Below, piece after piece: positions 54,750 through 63,824 of a stretch of DNA of 64,000 nucleotides (positions are counted from its first letter, which is position 1; every line of letters starts with the position of its first letter). The notes under the pieces were generated by a model. That model searched no databases. It saw nothing but the letters and a program-made list of their open reading frames with translations, and was not told the DNA's origin. Position numbers and translations under genes: made by a program. Source of the stretch: Anaerolineaceae bacterium (GTDB lineage Bacteria; Chloroflexota; Anaerolineae; Aggregatilineales; Phototrophicaceae); the NCBI GenBank assembly GCA_002699585.1, contig PABP01000021.1:1-64000 (forward strand), given 5' to 3'.

Positions 54750-57098
54750 ATGCGGCTCATCTACATTGTGTTCGGTTGGATAGCGGGCATTCTGATAGCC
54801 GCTGCTGTGCCGAGCCTGCCTGCATTGTTCTGGTTGCTAGCCGTCACGATGATGGCCTTTGTTGCCGTGCTCGCATGGCGACACCGCTATCGGATGCTAT
54901 GGCTGGTGCTATTAGCAATCGCACTCGGTGGCTACCGCATGCAGCTCGTTCCCCGTCTAGGTGCCGTTGCTTACTTCAATGACAGTCTACAAAATGTGCA
55001 GGTTGAGGGCCTCGTCGTTGGTGAACCCCGCTTTCGTGATGATCGCGTTGATCTGCGGATTGAAGCTGATTCGCTCTTTAATGGCCAATCGACTTTCCGT
55101 GTAAACGGTTTGTTACTGGCAACAGTCGATGGTCGCCCGGATATAGCCTATGGTGACCGCATTCGGGTCAGTGGTCATCTGGCAACACCCGCTCGTTTTG
55201 ATACATTCTCCTATGCGGATTATCTGGCGCGTGGCAGCGTCTTTAGTATCATGCAAAATGCGCGATTGGAGATCGTGGCCCACGATGAAGGCTCACCTAG
55301 CCTGACAGCGATATTGTCGCTCAAAGAGGTGTCCCGACAGCGCATTGATGCCGCACTGCCAGACCCAACGGCGGCGTTACTCAAAGGCATTCTGCTGGGC
55401 GATGAAAGCGGCATTGATGTCACTCTGCGCGAGGACTTTAGCATCGCAGGCGCATCGCATGTCATTGCTATAAGTGGCTTCAACATGGTGATCGTCAGCG
55501 GTATCATCATGCAATTGATGAGTCAATTGACCAGCCGCCGCTGGCTAGCTGGATCGCTCGGCATTGTGGTGTTGGTAGCTTACACGATATTTGTTGGGGC
55601 CAATGCGGCTGTGGTTCGCGCTGCGTTGATGAGTTCCCTGCTGATTATTGGGCCTTTGCTACGCCGAAAAACCTATGTGCCCGCGTCCCTGGCCTTCGTC
55701 GTTTGGGTCATGACACTTATCAATCCGCTGACCGTCTGGGATATTGGCTTTCAACTGAGTGCGGCGGCGGTACTTGGACTGGCGCTCTTTGCTGATCCAT
55801 TGCAGACGCGCTTTGATCGCCTGATTGAGCGCATGTTCCCCAGAGGGCTGGCGAAAGTCTTATCAAACACGCTGCGTGATCCGCTTATCGTGACTCTGGC
55901 TGTACAGATCACCACGCTGCCGATTTCCATTCTTTACTTTCAACAAGTGTCACTCGTGATGATTCTCGTCAATTTGTTGATTGTGCCTGTACAGTCTGCA
56001 TTGCTCATTGTTGGTGGGTTAGCACTAATTATTGCGATAGTTGTTCCCGGTATTGCCATGCCGCTGTTCTGGATCTGTGGCTTGCTGCTGGGTTGGACAA
56101 TCGGCATTGTGCGCTTGTTTGCCGGATGGCCGGGGGCAGCGGTCCCGCTGTATATCGACCCGCGTTTGATTGCGGGCTATTTCCTGATTATTGTAGGGGG
56201 AGCACTGGTGATGTCCGCTAAACCCTTGTGGAGTGTCCGGCTGGCTGCGTTTTTCCGGCGTAAGATGGTCATCAATGCCCTGGTATGGGGTGGGTTGGGC
56301 GTGCTTAGTCTGATGATCGCGGTTGTTATCAGTCGGCCCGATGGCAAGTTCCACCTTTGGGTGCTTGACGTGGGCCATAGCAATGCCATCTTGATGCAGA
56401 CACCATCCGGTGCCCAAATTCTGGTCGATGGCGGGGCGCAGCCCTCACGTTTGCTGACCGCCTTAGGGGATCGTCTGCCATTCTATGATCGCCAGCTTGA
56501 ACTCATCATGATGTCCCACCCGGATGAAAATGACATTGGTGCGCTGCCGTCTGTCTTGCGCCGCTACCAGACGAATGCCATCTTGACCAACGGCCATCCG
56601 GTCGTCACTGAAGCCCAGCAGCAGGTTATTGACCTGGCAGGCGACACGCCGATAGTGCCCGTTTCCGCGGGCTACACGGTTGAGTTTGCCGATGGTGTCT
56701 CGATTGCCGTTTTGCATCCATCACAGCAGCCGCAAGCTGGCGACTTATTCAATGATGGGTCGCTGGTGCTTCGGGTGACTTATGGGGAGTTGTCTGTTCT
56801 GTTGACGAATGATGTGAGTGCCGTGGGGCAAAGCTTATTGCTAGAGCAGGGCCAATGGCCTGTCTCGACGGTGATGGTCGTTCCCAATCATGGCCGTGTG
56901 GGTGCGATAGATGATGCGTTTGTTGAGGCCGTCAGTCCGCAGTTGGCACTGATGCCCATAGACCGCGCCAATCGTTGGGGCGACCCGGACGGTGCCTCAC
57001 TGGCACAATTAGAGGGCATTCCACTTTACCGTACAGATGAAAATGGCCCCATACACCTCGTCAGCGATGGGGCCACAATCTGGCTAAAACAAGAATGA
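54750..57098 (+). CDS. comEC: ComEC/Rec2-family DNA uptake channel
   Basis: This is a 782-residue polytopic membrane protein. It has N-terminal helices with a DUF4131-like OB region (about 75-165; VEGLVVGEPRFRDDRVDLR), the ComEC competence core (about 205-490; DFSIAGASHVIAISGFNMVI, GANAAVVRAALMSSL) and a C-terminal metallo-beta-lactamase-like domain (about 535-782; WVLDVGHSNAILMQTPSG). In the last, the metal motif HxHxDH reads SHPDENDIGAL, so it is partly degenerate. ComEC moves single-stranded DNA into the cell. No ComEA or pilus gene is near, so competence here is only possible. It is convergent with the small membrane protein at 57112. Confidence 0.88.
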   Translation: MRLIYIVFGWIAGILIAAAVPSLPALFWLLAVTMMAFVAVLAWRHRYRMLWLVLLAIALGGYRMQLVPRLGAVAYFNDSLQNVQVEGLVVGEPRFRDDRVDLRIEADSLFNGQSTFRVNGLLLATVDGRPDIAYGDRIRVSGHLATPARFDTFSYADYLARGSVFSIMQNARLEIVAHDEGSPSLTAILSLKEVSRQRIDAALPDPTAALLKGILLGDESGIDVTLREDFSIAGASHVIAISGFNMVIVSGIIMQLMSQLTSRRWLAGSLGIVVLVAYTIFVGANAAVVRAALMSSLLIIGPLLRRKTYVPASLAFVVWVMTLINPLTVWDIGFQLSAAAVLGLALFADPLQTRFDRLIERMFPRGLAKVLSNTLRDPLIVTLAVQITTLPISILYFQQVSLVMILVNLLIVPVQSALLIVGGLALIIAIVVPGIAMPLFWICGLLLGWTIGIVRLFAGWPGAAVPLYIDPRLIAGYFLIIVGGALVMSAKPLWSVRLAAFFRRKMVINALVWGGLGVLSLMIAVVISRPDGKFHLWVLDVGHSNAILMQTPSGAQILVDGGAQPSRLLTALGDRLPFYDRQLELIMMSHPDENDIGALPSVLRRYQTNAILTNGHPVVTEAQQQVIDLAGDTPIVPVSAGYTVEFADGVSIAVLHPSQQPQAGDLFNDGSLVLRVTYGELSVLLTNDVSAVGQSLLLEQGQWPVSTVMVVPNHGRVGAIDDAFVEAVSPQLALMPIDRANRWGDPDGASLAQLEGIPLYRTDENGPIHLVSDGATIWLKQE

Positions 57099-57111
57099 TT
57101 GGCTGTTTAGG

Positions 57112-57513
57112 CTAGTAGACCACGTTGGGGGCGACAAACGCGAAAATGGCATAAATGCTCCCCATGATGCCCGCTAATATTGCTACGGGTATTGCTAGTC
57201 GACCTTTACGGCCCGGTACCCGGATGCCGCCTGCTGCCAGGAATGGTACGATGCCCATAATGAGGTGTGTCATCATGGTACCAAAACCCAGGTCATCAAA
57301 GCCATCCACGGGGATGACCTCACCATTGCGACCGCGCATCAAATCGATCACACAGGCGAAAAGGACTGCCAGAATCATATAGTTGGCACGGTCATTTTTC
57401 TCAGGTGTTAATACCAATACCAAAAAGTTGATGATGAATAAAAGGTAGATGAAGTAATCACCCAGGGTGTCAGGTCGTAAAGCATCCCCAACTTGTGCGA
57501 GTAAATCTTCCAT
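57112..57513 (-). CDS. small four-helix membrane protein, unknown
   Basis: This is a 133-residue protein with four predicted membrane helices (YFIYLLFIINFLVLVLT, YMILAVLFACVIDLM, MMTHLIMGIVPFLAAGGI, IPVAILAGIMGSIYAIFAFV). Charged loops include TPEKNDRAN and RGRNGEV. I do not recognise a family. The frame is open from 57594, but GGAG lies eight bases before ATG 57513 (MEDLLAQVG), which is the better start. It is convergent with comEC (13 bp) and divergent from the YihY-type gene. Confidence 0.6.
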   Translation of the reverse strand: MEDLLAQVGDALRPDTLGDYFIYLLFIINFLVLVLTPEKNDRANYMILAVLFACVIDLMRGRNGEVIPVDGFDDLGFGTMMTHLIMGIVPFLAAGGIRVPGRKGRLAIPVAILAGIMGSIYAIFAFVAPNVVY

Positions 57514-57630
57514 AATCGCAGCTCCAACGCATGATTTACGATAACATCGCTGTATTATATCATCATACCGACCTGCGTAGTCGGAAGAAATCAATCAATC
57601 ACTCATGATGGCAGATGTTTTTGGGACCCC

Positions 57631-58596
57631 ATGTTACGTCAAAGAATAGACAATGTTCGTACGTATCTGAAAGACCGCTGGAACGCCTGGTGGTCGCTGA
57701 GAAGTGAAGCAACTCAATTGCTACCGAGTTATATCTGGCGAGCGGTTCGCAATTATCTGCGAGGTGGGTCGCGTCAGGCGGCAGCCTTAGCTTACTATGC
57801 CATCTTTTCGATATTTCCTCTTGTGCTGCTACTGGCGATCTGGATTGGTAGTTTTGTGGGCCCGGCTGTTGCTCAGGAACAAATCGCCAGCGGCCTTGAA
57901 CTATTCTTACCAGCCTCGACCGTCAGCAATATTCAAAACACAGTCGGCGCCGCAGTCAAGCAAAGCGCGGAATTCAGTATTGTCGCTGTCCTGGGTCTGC
58001 TATGGTCGGCAACGGGACTCTTCTCGAATATCACCCTGGCGCTGGATACCATCTTCGCTGTGCCAGCGATCCGCAGCATCTGGCGCATGCGTTTGCTGGC
58101 CCTAATCATGGGTCTGACGCTGTTTGTCTTGGTGCTGGCGTCCTTTGTGACCTCAGGCGTGCTCCGATTGCTAGAAGCCTTGTCTCTTGAACTCAACATC
58201 TGGTTGACGATTGGGTCGTGGTTTTTGCCTTTTGGCCTTGATCTGGTGATTTTCGCCTTGTTGTTCCGTTACGTGCCCGCTCGGCGCGTTCACTGGGATG
58301 CGGTCTGGCCGGCGGCTGTTTTTGGTGCATTAGGCTGGGAAGTCGCTAAATGGTTGTTTGAGTGGTATCTAGGAAATCTAAGCAGTTTCTCGGTGATTTA
58401 TGGTGGTATTGCCGTAGGTATCGTGCTGCTGTTCTGGGCGTTTTTGTTGGCGTCTATCTTCCTGATTAGTGCTGAGTTGTGCGCTCGCTTGAATGAATGG
58501 CTGATCGAAATTCACTGGAATCAAGACTATCATCAGCCAAGGGTGGTTTCTTTGCCAACTAAAAAATCTCCATCTATGCTGGAGTCTCCTGATTAG
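57631..58596 (+). CDS. YihY/BrkB-family membrane protein
   Basis: This is a 321-residue membrane protein of the YihY (formerly RNase BN/BrkB) family with about six helices. Typical sequences are GGSRQAAALAYYAIFSIFPLVLLL, here in parts: RQAAALAYYAIFSIFP, LGLLWSATGLFSNI, FRYVPARRVHWDAVWPAAV and SFSVIYGGIAVGIVLLFW. The function of the family is unsettled. Transport or envelope roles have been suggested. It begins 117 bp from the divergent small membrane protein and is followed by a terminator that it shares, at least in part, with minus-strand small genes. Confidence 0.85.
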   Translation: MLRQRIDNVRTYLKDRWNAWWSLRSEATQLLPSYIWRAVRNYLRGGSRQAAALAYYAIFSIFPLVLLLAIWIGSFVGPAVAQEQIASGLELFLPASTVSNIQNTVGAAVKQSAEFSIVAVLGLLWSATGLFSNITLALDTIFAVPAIRSIWRMRLLALIMGLTLFVLVLASFVTSGVLRLLEALSLELNIWLTIGSWFLPFGLDLVIFALLFRYVPARRVHWDAVWPAAVFGALGWEVAKWLFEWYLGNLSSFSVIYGGIAVGIVLLFWAFLLASIFLISAELCARLNEWLIEIHWNQDYHQPRVVSLPTKKSPSMLESPD

Positions 58597-58636
58597 ACCA
58601 CTTCAATAAGGTACAGCAAGTGGTCATTAAAGCAAA

Positions 58637-58656
58637 AAGGGCACCGTAGTGCCCTT
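58637..58656 (-). terminator. terminator of the small-gene operon
   Basis: On the minus strand AAGGGCAC-TACG-GTGCCCTT is followed by TTTGC and more Ts. The plus-strand side lacks a U-run (GGTTGTT), so it works mainly for the minus-strand genes at 58671 and 58888. Confidence 0.8.
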
Positions 58657-58670
58657 GGTTGTTATTGAAG

Positions 58671-58841
58671 TTACTCGGCAGCGAGCTGCTTACCCAGGTA
58701 AATCATGCCACGCCCGACTGCTTTGCGCAGACCATTGCGTCCGCCAGTGCGTTCAAGGTCGCGTGCAGTGCGTTCGCGTTCCGCTTTGATTTCCAGGTAC
58801 TTAAGTCGTATCCGATGTTCTTCCAGATTTGCATAGAACAT
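58671..58841 (-). CDS. 56-residue basic small protein
   Basis: This is a short gene. It starts MFYANLEEHRIRLKYLEIKA and ends MIYLGKQLAAE. AGGGAGA lies seven bases before the ATG, and the stop is 15 bases before a strong terminator. The first half is a likely amphipathic helix rich in Arg, Glu, Leu. The middle is RTGGRNGLRKAVGRG. No family is recognised. It follows the 74-residue gene by 46 bp and is probably in one operon with it. The good ribosome site and terminator make it more likely real than chance. Confidence 0.6.
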   Translation of the reverse strand: MFYANLEEHRIRLKYLEIKAERERTARDLERTGGRNGLRKAVGRGMIYLGKQLAAE

Positions 58842-58887
58842 GTTGATGTCTCCCTAATGCGTATCTCTGCAATGCTGATGTCGATGA

Positions 58888-59112
58888 TTAAGTGGTGCGA
58901 CGGCGTAAACGAAGTTGACGGCGTTCTACGGTCACTTGCGGCTGACGTTTTGCGAACCTGCTCAGTAAGCGCTCTAGGGCACTGGGTCGCGCATTGACGT
59001 ATTTCTCGGTTTGGCGAACGTCGTTAGCCAGACGATGCTGACTGGTTCTTTGCTGTTGTTCCCGTTGATAGTGCTTGTTCAGTTGGTACTGATATTGTTT
59101 GACCGCGTTCAT
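58888..59112 (-). CDS. 74-residue very basic small protein
   Basis: This is a small, Gln/Arg-rich protein: starts MNAVKQYQYQLNKHYQREQQ and ends RRQLRLRRRTT. GGAG lies about nine bases before the ATG. It is likely helical and could bind nucleic acid, but nothing in it is diagnostic. It is first of two short genes ended by the terminator at 58637. No promoter is obvious in 59113-59236. Confidence 0.55.
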   Translation of the reverse strand: MNAVKQYQYQLNKHYQREQQQRTSQHRLANDVRQTEKYVNARPSALERLLSRFAKRQPQVTVERRQLRLRRRTT

Positions 59113-59236
59113 GCGTTTGTCTCCACATCGGCTGGCATGGCCAGCAGTGATTTCTCTTAAATGTGATGAGTGACCTTTTTATCATCTCATCTAGCGGAGG
59201 CTGTTACTCGGTTTTAGGTAAATTTCTGCCTAAATG

Positions 59237-59269
59237 AAAAACAGCCAGCAGTTATGGTGCGGCTGTTTT
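59237..59269 (-). terminator. intrinsic terminator of the short transcript
   Basis: On the minus strand AAAACAGCC-...-GGCTGTTTTT forms a 9-bp stem with a 14-base loop, followed by a T-run. It ends a short minus-strand transcript that should start near 59483. Confidence 0.75.
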
Positions 59270-59309
59270 GGAGTCAGTTTACTATCAGTTTGATAGAGGA
59301 GGTTGGTAC

Positions 59310-59474
59310 TTATCCACCAGCCGCGAGCATTCCCGTGGCTGCAGAGTCTATTGGTTCAGTTAGCAAGCCATCGGGCACAATGTTGCGACGTATGCGATTG
59401 TCATAAACTTGCCATCGTACATTGACAACATGTGTTGTGTTCCTTTCAGACACGCGAACATGATATTCCTGAAT
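59310..59474 (-). CDS. possible 54-residue protein without an ATG start
   Basis: This open frame reads QEYHVRVSERNTTHVVNVRW, then QVYDNRIRRNIVPDGLLTEP, and ends AATGMLAAGG. It looks coding (a beta-rich, balanced composition), but has no ATG before its body. ATT at 59474 is preceded by GGAGAAG at the right distance. GTG at 59453 is a second choice without a site. An overlapping ATG-started frame of 33 residues (59461-59360) has AGGA five bases before it, but its Met/Cys-rich product looks accidental. Promoter and terminator frame this transcript closely. It could also be a non-coding RNA. Confidence 0.4.
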   Translation of the reverse strand: MQEYHVRVSERNTTHVVNVRWQVYDNRIRRNIVPDGLLTEPIDSAATGMLAAGG

Positions 59475-59489
59475 GGCTACTTCTCCGTT

Positions 59490-59519
59490 ATCCTATCATA
59501 GCTCTCGCTTCGTTGTCAA
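59490..59519 (-). promoter_or_regulatory. strong sigma-70-type promoter
   Basis: On the minus strand a perfect -35 TTGACA (59519-59514) and TAGGAT (59495-59490) are separated by 18 bases. Transcription would start near 59483, only about 9 bases before the ATT of the short frame, giving an RNA of about 250 bases. Confidence 0.65.
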
Positions 59520-59705
59520 GAGGTCTAAGGGTGTATTACGGGTTTTTTATTAGTTTAATGAGGTTTTAATGGGTCAAAATAGATCTTTGATTCGTTAAAC
59601 TTGTTGCGACTTGTGGCAAATTGATGAAAGCATCATAGCTAAAAGCGCAAAGGTGTTGTAGACTTCCTGTCTAGCTGAACGGCTTGCGATGATGTGTTGT
59701 CTTAC

Positions 59706-60311
59706 ATGACTGACGATTACGATTTTATACATTTTGACCCTGACAGTAGTGACATTGTAAATAGAGAAGTCGTAGAACATACCATTCCTTCGACTGATCG
59801 TAGCATCGCGCGCCGTGTAACACTTCAAGTGCTATACGAGATCGATGCAGCGAACCATCCTCCTGGTGATGTCCTCCAAAATATGCTGACGCAAGAAGAA
59901 GAGGTGCGTAAAGTTCGTACCTATATTCGACGGCTTGTCGCTGGCATTCTGGACAATCGGACTACGATGGACGCGATTTTACAGGACTATGCGCCTGAGT
60001 TCCCTTTACAGCAGATCGCGATTGTAGATCGCAATATTTTGCGCATTGCGCTCTATGAGATGGCAATTGGTACCCGCACGCCCATAGGCGTGGCCATCGA
60101 CGAAGCTGTGGAACTGGCCAAGCTTTTTGGGGCAGATGGCTCCGCTCGTTTTGTGAATGGTGTGTTGGGCGCAGTTGCACTCAACATCGATGTGTTACGC
60201 GACAAGCTCGCTGATGCGAGTGTCACAACTGCTCTGGACGATCCTGATGCGGATGATGCCGAGTTCTACGACAATGAACCGGAAACTGAGCCGCCTACCT
60301 CGTCGTCCTAA
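59706..60311 (+). CDS. nusB: transcription antitermination factor NusB
   Basis: This is an all-helical RNA-binding protein that joins NusE/S10 at boxA in rRNA leaders. The NusB core spans about residues 34-170: ARRVTLQVLYEIDAA, YIRRLVAGILDNR, IVDRNILRIALYEM and the end TPIGVAIDEAVELAKLFGAD plus RFVNGVLGAV. An acidic N-terminal extension of about 30 residues and a Glu/Asp-rich tail of 30 residues are extra. ATG 59706 is preferred to GTG 59694. Neither has a clear ribosome site. It ends at the bidirectional terminator at 60338. Confidence 0.92.
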   Translation: MTDDYDFIHFDPDSSDIVNREVVEHTIPSTDRSIARRVTLQVLYEIDAANHPPGDVLQNMLTQEEEVRKVRTYIRRLVAGILDNRTTMDAILQDYAPEFPLQQIAIVDRNILRIALYEMAIGTRTPIGVAIDEAVELAKLFGADGSARFVNGVLGAVALNIDVLRDKLADASVTTALDDPDADDAEFYDNEPETEPPTSSS

Positions 60312-60337
60312 CTGCTGATATCTACTGACAATTCAAT

Positions 60338-60371
60338 AAAAAAGAGCGTCCGTTATGCGGGCGCTCTTTTT
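60338..60371. terminator. bidirectional intrinsic terminator
   Basis: AAAAAA-GAGCGTCCG-TTATG-CGGGCGCTC-TTTTT is a 9-bp stem with one G-U pair. It ends nusB on the plus strand and the P-type ATPase on the minus strand. Confidence 0.9.
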
Positions 60372-60395
60372 GTGTTTTGCTACAGGGAGATCGGG

Positions 60396-63300
60396 TTATG
60401 CCGCCGCGGCTGCTTGCTGTTGTTCGTCTTCTTGTTCCTGCCGGTTGATAACCTTTTCCAACTCGACAGCGAACAAAACGGTTGATGCGAGTACCAGGCT
60501 CACCAGCAGTTCTGGTCCACCTAGCGGGGCTGTATGGAACGCTGCCTGCAAGAAGGGTACATATAGTACAGCCAGTTGCAGCATGAATGTACTGATGACA
60601 GCGCCGAGCAGCAGGTTGTTCTTGCCGAAGCCTTTGCGGAAGAACGAAACACGATCACCCGAGTGGATGCCCATGACCTCAAACATCTGCGTGAAGGCCA
60701 GGATCGTGAAGGCAATCGACCGCGGAATCCGTTCCGCCTGACCGATGATATCGTCATTGGCGTCGTGTTCCAGCAACGCAACGTCCGCCCCTTCACCCTC
60801 ACCGAAAAAGGCCGTACGTTCTTCTTCAGGTAAGTTATCCCAATCAGCTGGTAGCTCGATGTCGCCTATGATCTCAACCAGTTCTGCTTCGCTCAAATTG
60901 GCATATTCTTCTTCAAGGACAGCGACACGCTGTGTTTCATTCAGGTCATCCCAATTCAGCGGGACGAGTTCTTCATCGACGAGATCGGTCAGTTCTTCAT
61001 AGCTAAAGTTTTCGATACCCAGGGTGGGGCTGAAGGCTTCCATGCCATACTGGGAATGGCCCCATATATAGCCCCACAGTGTTACAGCAGCGATCAAGAT
61101 ACCAATCACCACAATATGACGCCCAATGCCGCCCGCGAAGATGCTTTCATCTTTGGGACGAGGCCTGCGCCGCATAACGCCTTCTTCAGCAGGTTCGAAA
61201 CCGAGCGCAATCGCCGGGAGGCCATCTGTCACCAGGTTAATCCACAAAATCTGGATGGCAATCAGCGGTACTTTCAAGCTCATCAGCAACGCTACGAACA
61301 TAACCAGAATCTCGCCAACGTTGGAGCTAAGCAGGTATTTGATGAACTTACGAATGTTATCGTAAATGGCGCGGCCTTCTTCAATCGCGGATACGATTGA
61401 TGCGAAGTTGTCATCCGTTAGCACCATTTCGGCAGCACCTTTGCTGACCTCAGTGCCCGTGATGCCCATCGCCACGCCGATGTCGGCCTGCTTGAGGGCT
61501 GGCGCATCGTTAACGCCATCGCCAGTCATGGCTGCGATCTGGCCGTTATCCTGCAATAACTTAACGAGCTTGAGTTTGTGGGCTGGCGAAACACGCGCAA
61601 AGCATGATGTTTCTTTGAGCGCCGCGACGATCTCGTCATCGCTCATCTTGTCGAGTTGTTGCCCGGTAATGGCACGCTGATTCTCGCCGAGGATACCCAG
61701 GTCACGGGCGATGGCCTCACCTGTGAGGGCATGGTCGCCAGTAATCATGATCGTGCGAATACCAGCAGTCTTTGCGACTTCAACCGCTTCTTTTGCTTCA
61801 GGCCGGGACGGATCGAGGATGCCAACCAGGCCCAACAAAACTAGATTGCGTTCGATGTCCTCATCAAGGACTTCGCCCGGATGTTCATCATGTTCACGGT
61901 AGGCGACACCCAGTACACGCAGGCCCTCACTGGCCATTTCATTGACTTCTGCAAACCAGCGCTCGCGCCGCTGATCTGAAAGCGGCTTCGGGCCACTGGG
62001 CAAGTGTTCATGGGAGGCCCAGGTAATCAGGCGATCCGGCGCGCCCTTGGTAATCGAAATGAAATTCATTTTATCAAAGAGCGTATCTTCGCCAACGACC
62101 TCATGGACTGTGGTCATGGCCTTGCGTTCACTGCTAAAGGGCAGTTCAGCCACGCGTGGGAGATGCTCTTCCAGATTTTCGCGCGTCCAGCCGACTTTGC
62201 GGGCTGCGACTAGCAGCGCGCCTTCAGTGGTGTCGCCGACGACGTTCACGCTGCCGCTATCTGCGTGCTCCAGGTAGGCATTAGTAGAGAGTGCCATTGC
62301 CTTCAAGAAGCGCCCAACAGCCGGGTCTTGCGTGGGGTCGAGTGGGTCGCCATCTTCTTCGACAAAGTCGCCTTCAGGCGTATAGCCGATACCACTGACA
62401 TTGACATCATCACGACCGGGCAGTGCCAGGAATGTGGCTGTCATTTCATTTTTGGTGAGTGTACCTGTCTTATCGGAACAGATCACCGTCACGGAACCTA
62501 GTGTCTCTACGGCGGGCAAACGACGAATCAGGGCGTTGCGCTTGACCATCCGGCTGGCACCCAGCGACAGGCCAATCGTGACCAGGGCAGGTAGGCCTTC
62601 AGGAACAGCAGCCACCGCCAGCGATACCGCGATGAGGAACATCTGGTCCGGGGCGATGCCCTGTACGAATACACCCACGATGAACACAATCGCGACAACG
62701 ATGACTGCGCCACCAGCCAGGACCTTGCCAAGCTGATCCAGACGACGCTGCAAGGGCGTTTCGCCCTCTTCCACGCCCATGAGCATACCGGCGATCTTGC
62801 CGATTTCCGTGCTCAGGCCGGTTTCGGTCACCAGCAGGATGCCACGCCCATAGGTGACGGATGTTCCCATGAAGGCCATATTGGCGCGATCACCCAGTGG
62901 TGGTTCGCCCTCGCTCTTAATGGGGGCAACGAACTTGTCGACTGGAACAGATTCACCCGTGAGGGCTGCTTCTTCAATTCGTAAATTGATGCTGCCAATC
63001 AGACGCCCGTCAGCGGGGACGCGGTCGCCTTCTTCCAGCAGCACGATATCGCCAGGGACGAGTTCCTCAGCGCTGATCTGGCGCACTTCATTGTCGCGGC
63101 GGACACGGACCAGAGGTACTTGCATCGCGCTGAGTGCTGCCAGGGCCTGTTCAGCTTGATACTCCTGGTAAATGCCGAGAGCAGCATTCAGCACCACGAT
63201 TATCAGAATGACAATCACGTCCGTTGTTTCACCCAAAAATGCGGAAATCACCGCGGCAACAATCAGGATGATGACCATGATATCGGTGAATTGGCCGGAA

Positions 63301-63458
63301 ATGAGTTTGAACCAATTGATGCCTTCATCACGCGGCAGTTCGTTGGGACCGTGTTTCTCACGACGTTTAGCCGCTTCCGCGCTCGTCAAGCCGGTCTCAC
63401 GGTCGACATCCAGGCGGCTGAGCGCTTCGTTTGCTTCTAAACGATAGTATTGCTCCAT
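60396..63458 (-). CDS. calcium-type (P2) cation-transporting P-type ATPase
   Basis: This is a 1020-residue ion pump. It has the cation ATPase N-domain (about 1-70), [11 protein letters not shown] in the actuator domain, [20 protein letters not shown] in helix 4, phosphorylation site [30 protein letters not shown] and [25 protein letters not shown] and the C-terminal helices fit a Ca2+ (PMR1/SERCA-like) pump. The start is ATG 63458 with AAGGA eight bases upstream, not the TTG of the longer frame. Between helices 7 and 8 (about 60735-61060) an acidic loop of about 105 residues is inserted, much longer than in typical family members. It ends at the terminator 25 bases downstream. Confidence 0.92.
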   Translation of the reverse strand: MEQYYRLEANEALSRLDVDRETGLTSAEAAKRREKHGPNELPRDEGINWFKLISGQFTDIMVIILIVAAVISAFLGETTDVIVILIIVVLNAALGIYQEYQAEQALAALSAMQVPLVRVRRDNEVRQISAEELVPGDIVLLEEGDRVPADGRLIGSINLRIEEAALTGESVPVDKFVAPIKSEGEPPLGDRANMAFMGTSVTYGRGILLVTETGLSTEIGKIAGMLMGVEEGETPLQRRLDQLGKVLAGGAVIVVAIVFIVGVFVQGIAPDQMFLIAVSLAVAAVPEGLPALVTIGLSLGASRMVKRNALIRRLPAVETLGSVTVICSDKTGTLTKNEMTATFLALPGRDDVNVSGIGYTPEGDFVEEDGDPLDPTQDPAVGRFLKAMALSTNAYLEHADSGSVNVVGDTTEGALLVAARKVGWTRENLEEHLPRVAELPFSSERKAMTTVHEVVGEDTLFDKMNFISITKGAPDRLITWASHEHLPSGPKPLSDQRRERWFAEVNEMASEGLRVLGVAYREHDEHPGEVLDEDIERNLVLLGLVGILDPSRPEAKEAVEVAKTAGIRTIMITGDHALTGEAIARDLGILGENQRAITGQQLDKMSDDEIVAALKETSCFARVSPAHKLKLVKLLQDNGQIAAMTGDGVNDAPALKQADIGVAMGITGTEVSKGAAEMVLTDDNFASIVSAIEEGRAIYDNIRKFIKYLLSSNVGEILVMFVALLMSLKVPLIAIQILWINLVTDGLPAIALGFEPAEEGVMRRRPRPKDESIFAGGIGRHIVVIGILIAAVTLWGYIWGHSQYGMEAFSPTLGIENFSYEELTDLVDEELVPLNWDDLNETQRVAVLEEEYANLSEAELVEIIGDIELPADWDNLPEEERTAFFGEGEGADVALLEHDANDDIIGQAERIPRSIAFTILAFTQMFEVMGIHSGDRVSFFRKGFGKNNLLLGAVISTFMLQLAVLYVPFLQAAFHTAPLGGPELLVSLVLASTVLFAVELEKVINRQEQEDEQQQAAAAA

Positions 63459-63583
63459 ATAGTGCTTCCTTAGTGGTGGTTCATGTTTACACAAACGAGC
63501 CGTTGCGTTGGATGTGACGACCGTAATGGCTCGATAATTCGTCAGATAAGGGATAGAACGTAGGTATTTCGATTATAGTTTAT

Positions 63584-63745
63584 ATGAAAGCTGATTACCT
63601 GCCACCTACTATAGATGCTGATGAGAATTTGAGCCTGATATCTATGCTGGAAGATGGTTTAGGTACGAAACAGCACTATGTTTTCCAAAAAGATACGCCC
63701 GCATACATATTGAATGAACCCCTAATAATTGGGGGTATATGCTGA
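63584..63745 (+). CDS. possible 53-residue protein, weakly supported
   Basis: This ATG-started frame reads MKADYLPPTIDADENLSLIS, then MLEDGLGTKQHYVFQKDTPA and ends LNEPLIIGGIC. Composition is plausible, but there is no ribosome site and no visible promoter beyond a -10-like TATAGT near 63574. It lies in the 366-bp gap between the P-type ATPase start and the next minus-strand gene. Apart from it and a weak ACCCC/GGGGT hairpin at its 3' end (about 63717-63738), that gap shows nothing I can name. It may be chance. Confidence 0.25.
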   Translation: MKADYLPPTIDADENLSLISMLEDGLGTKQHYVFQKDTPAYILNEPLIIGGIC

Positions 63746-63771
63746 ATAATGGGATCATCGGGCCGGAAATC

Positions 63772-63801
63772 AAAAAGACCGCCCAGTAATCGGACGGTCT
63801 T
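63772..63801 (-). terminator. terminator of the gene leaving the window
   Basis: On the minus strand GACCG-TCC-GATTACT-GGG-CGGTC (one mismatch) is followed by TTTTT. It lies 24 bases after the stop codon at 63825. Confidence 0.8.
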
Positions 63802-63824
63802 CTGCTTATTTAGTGAGAAAAGGT

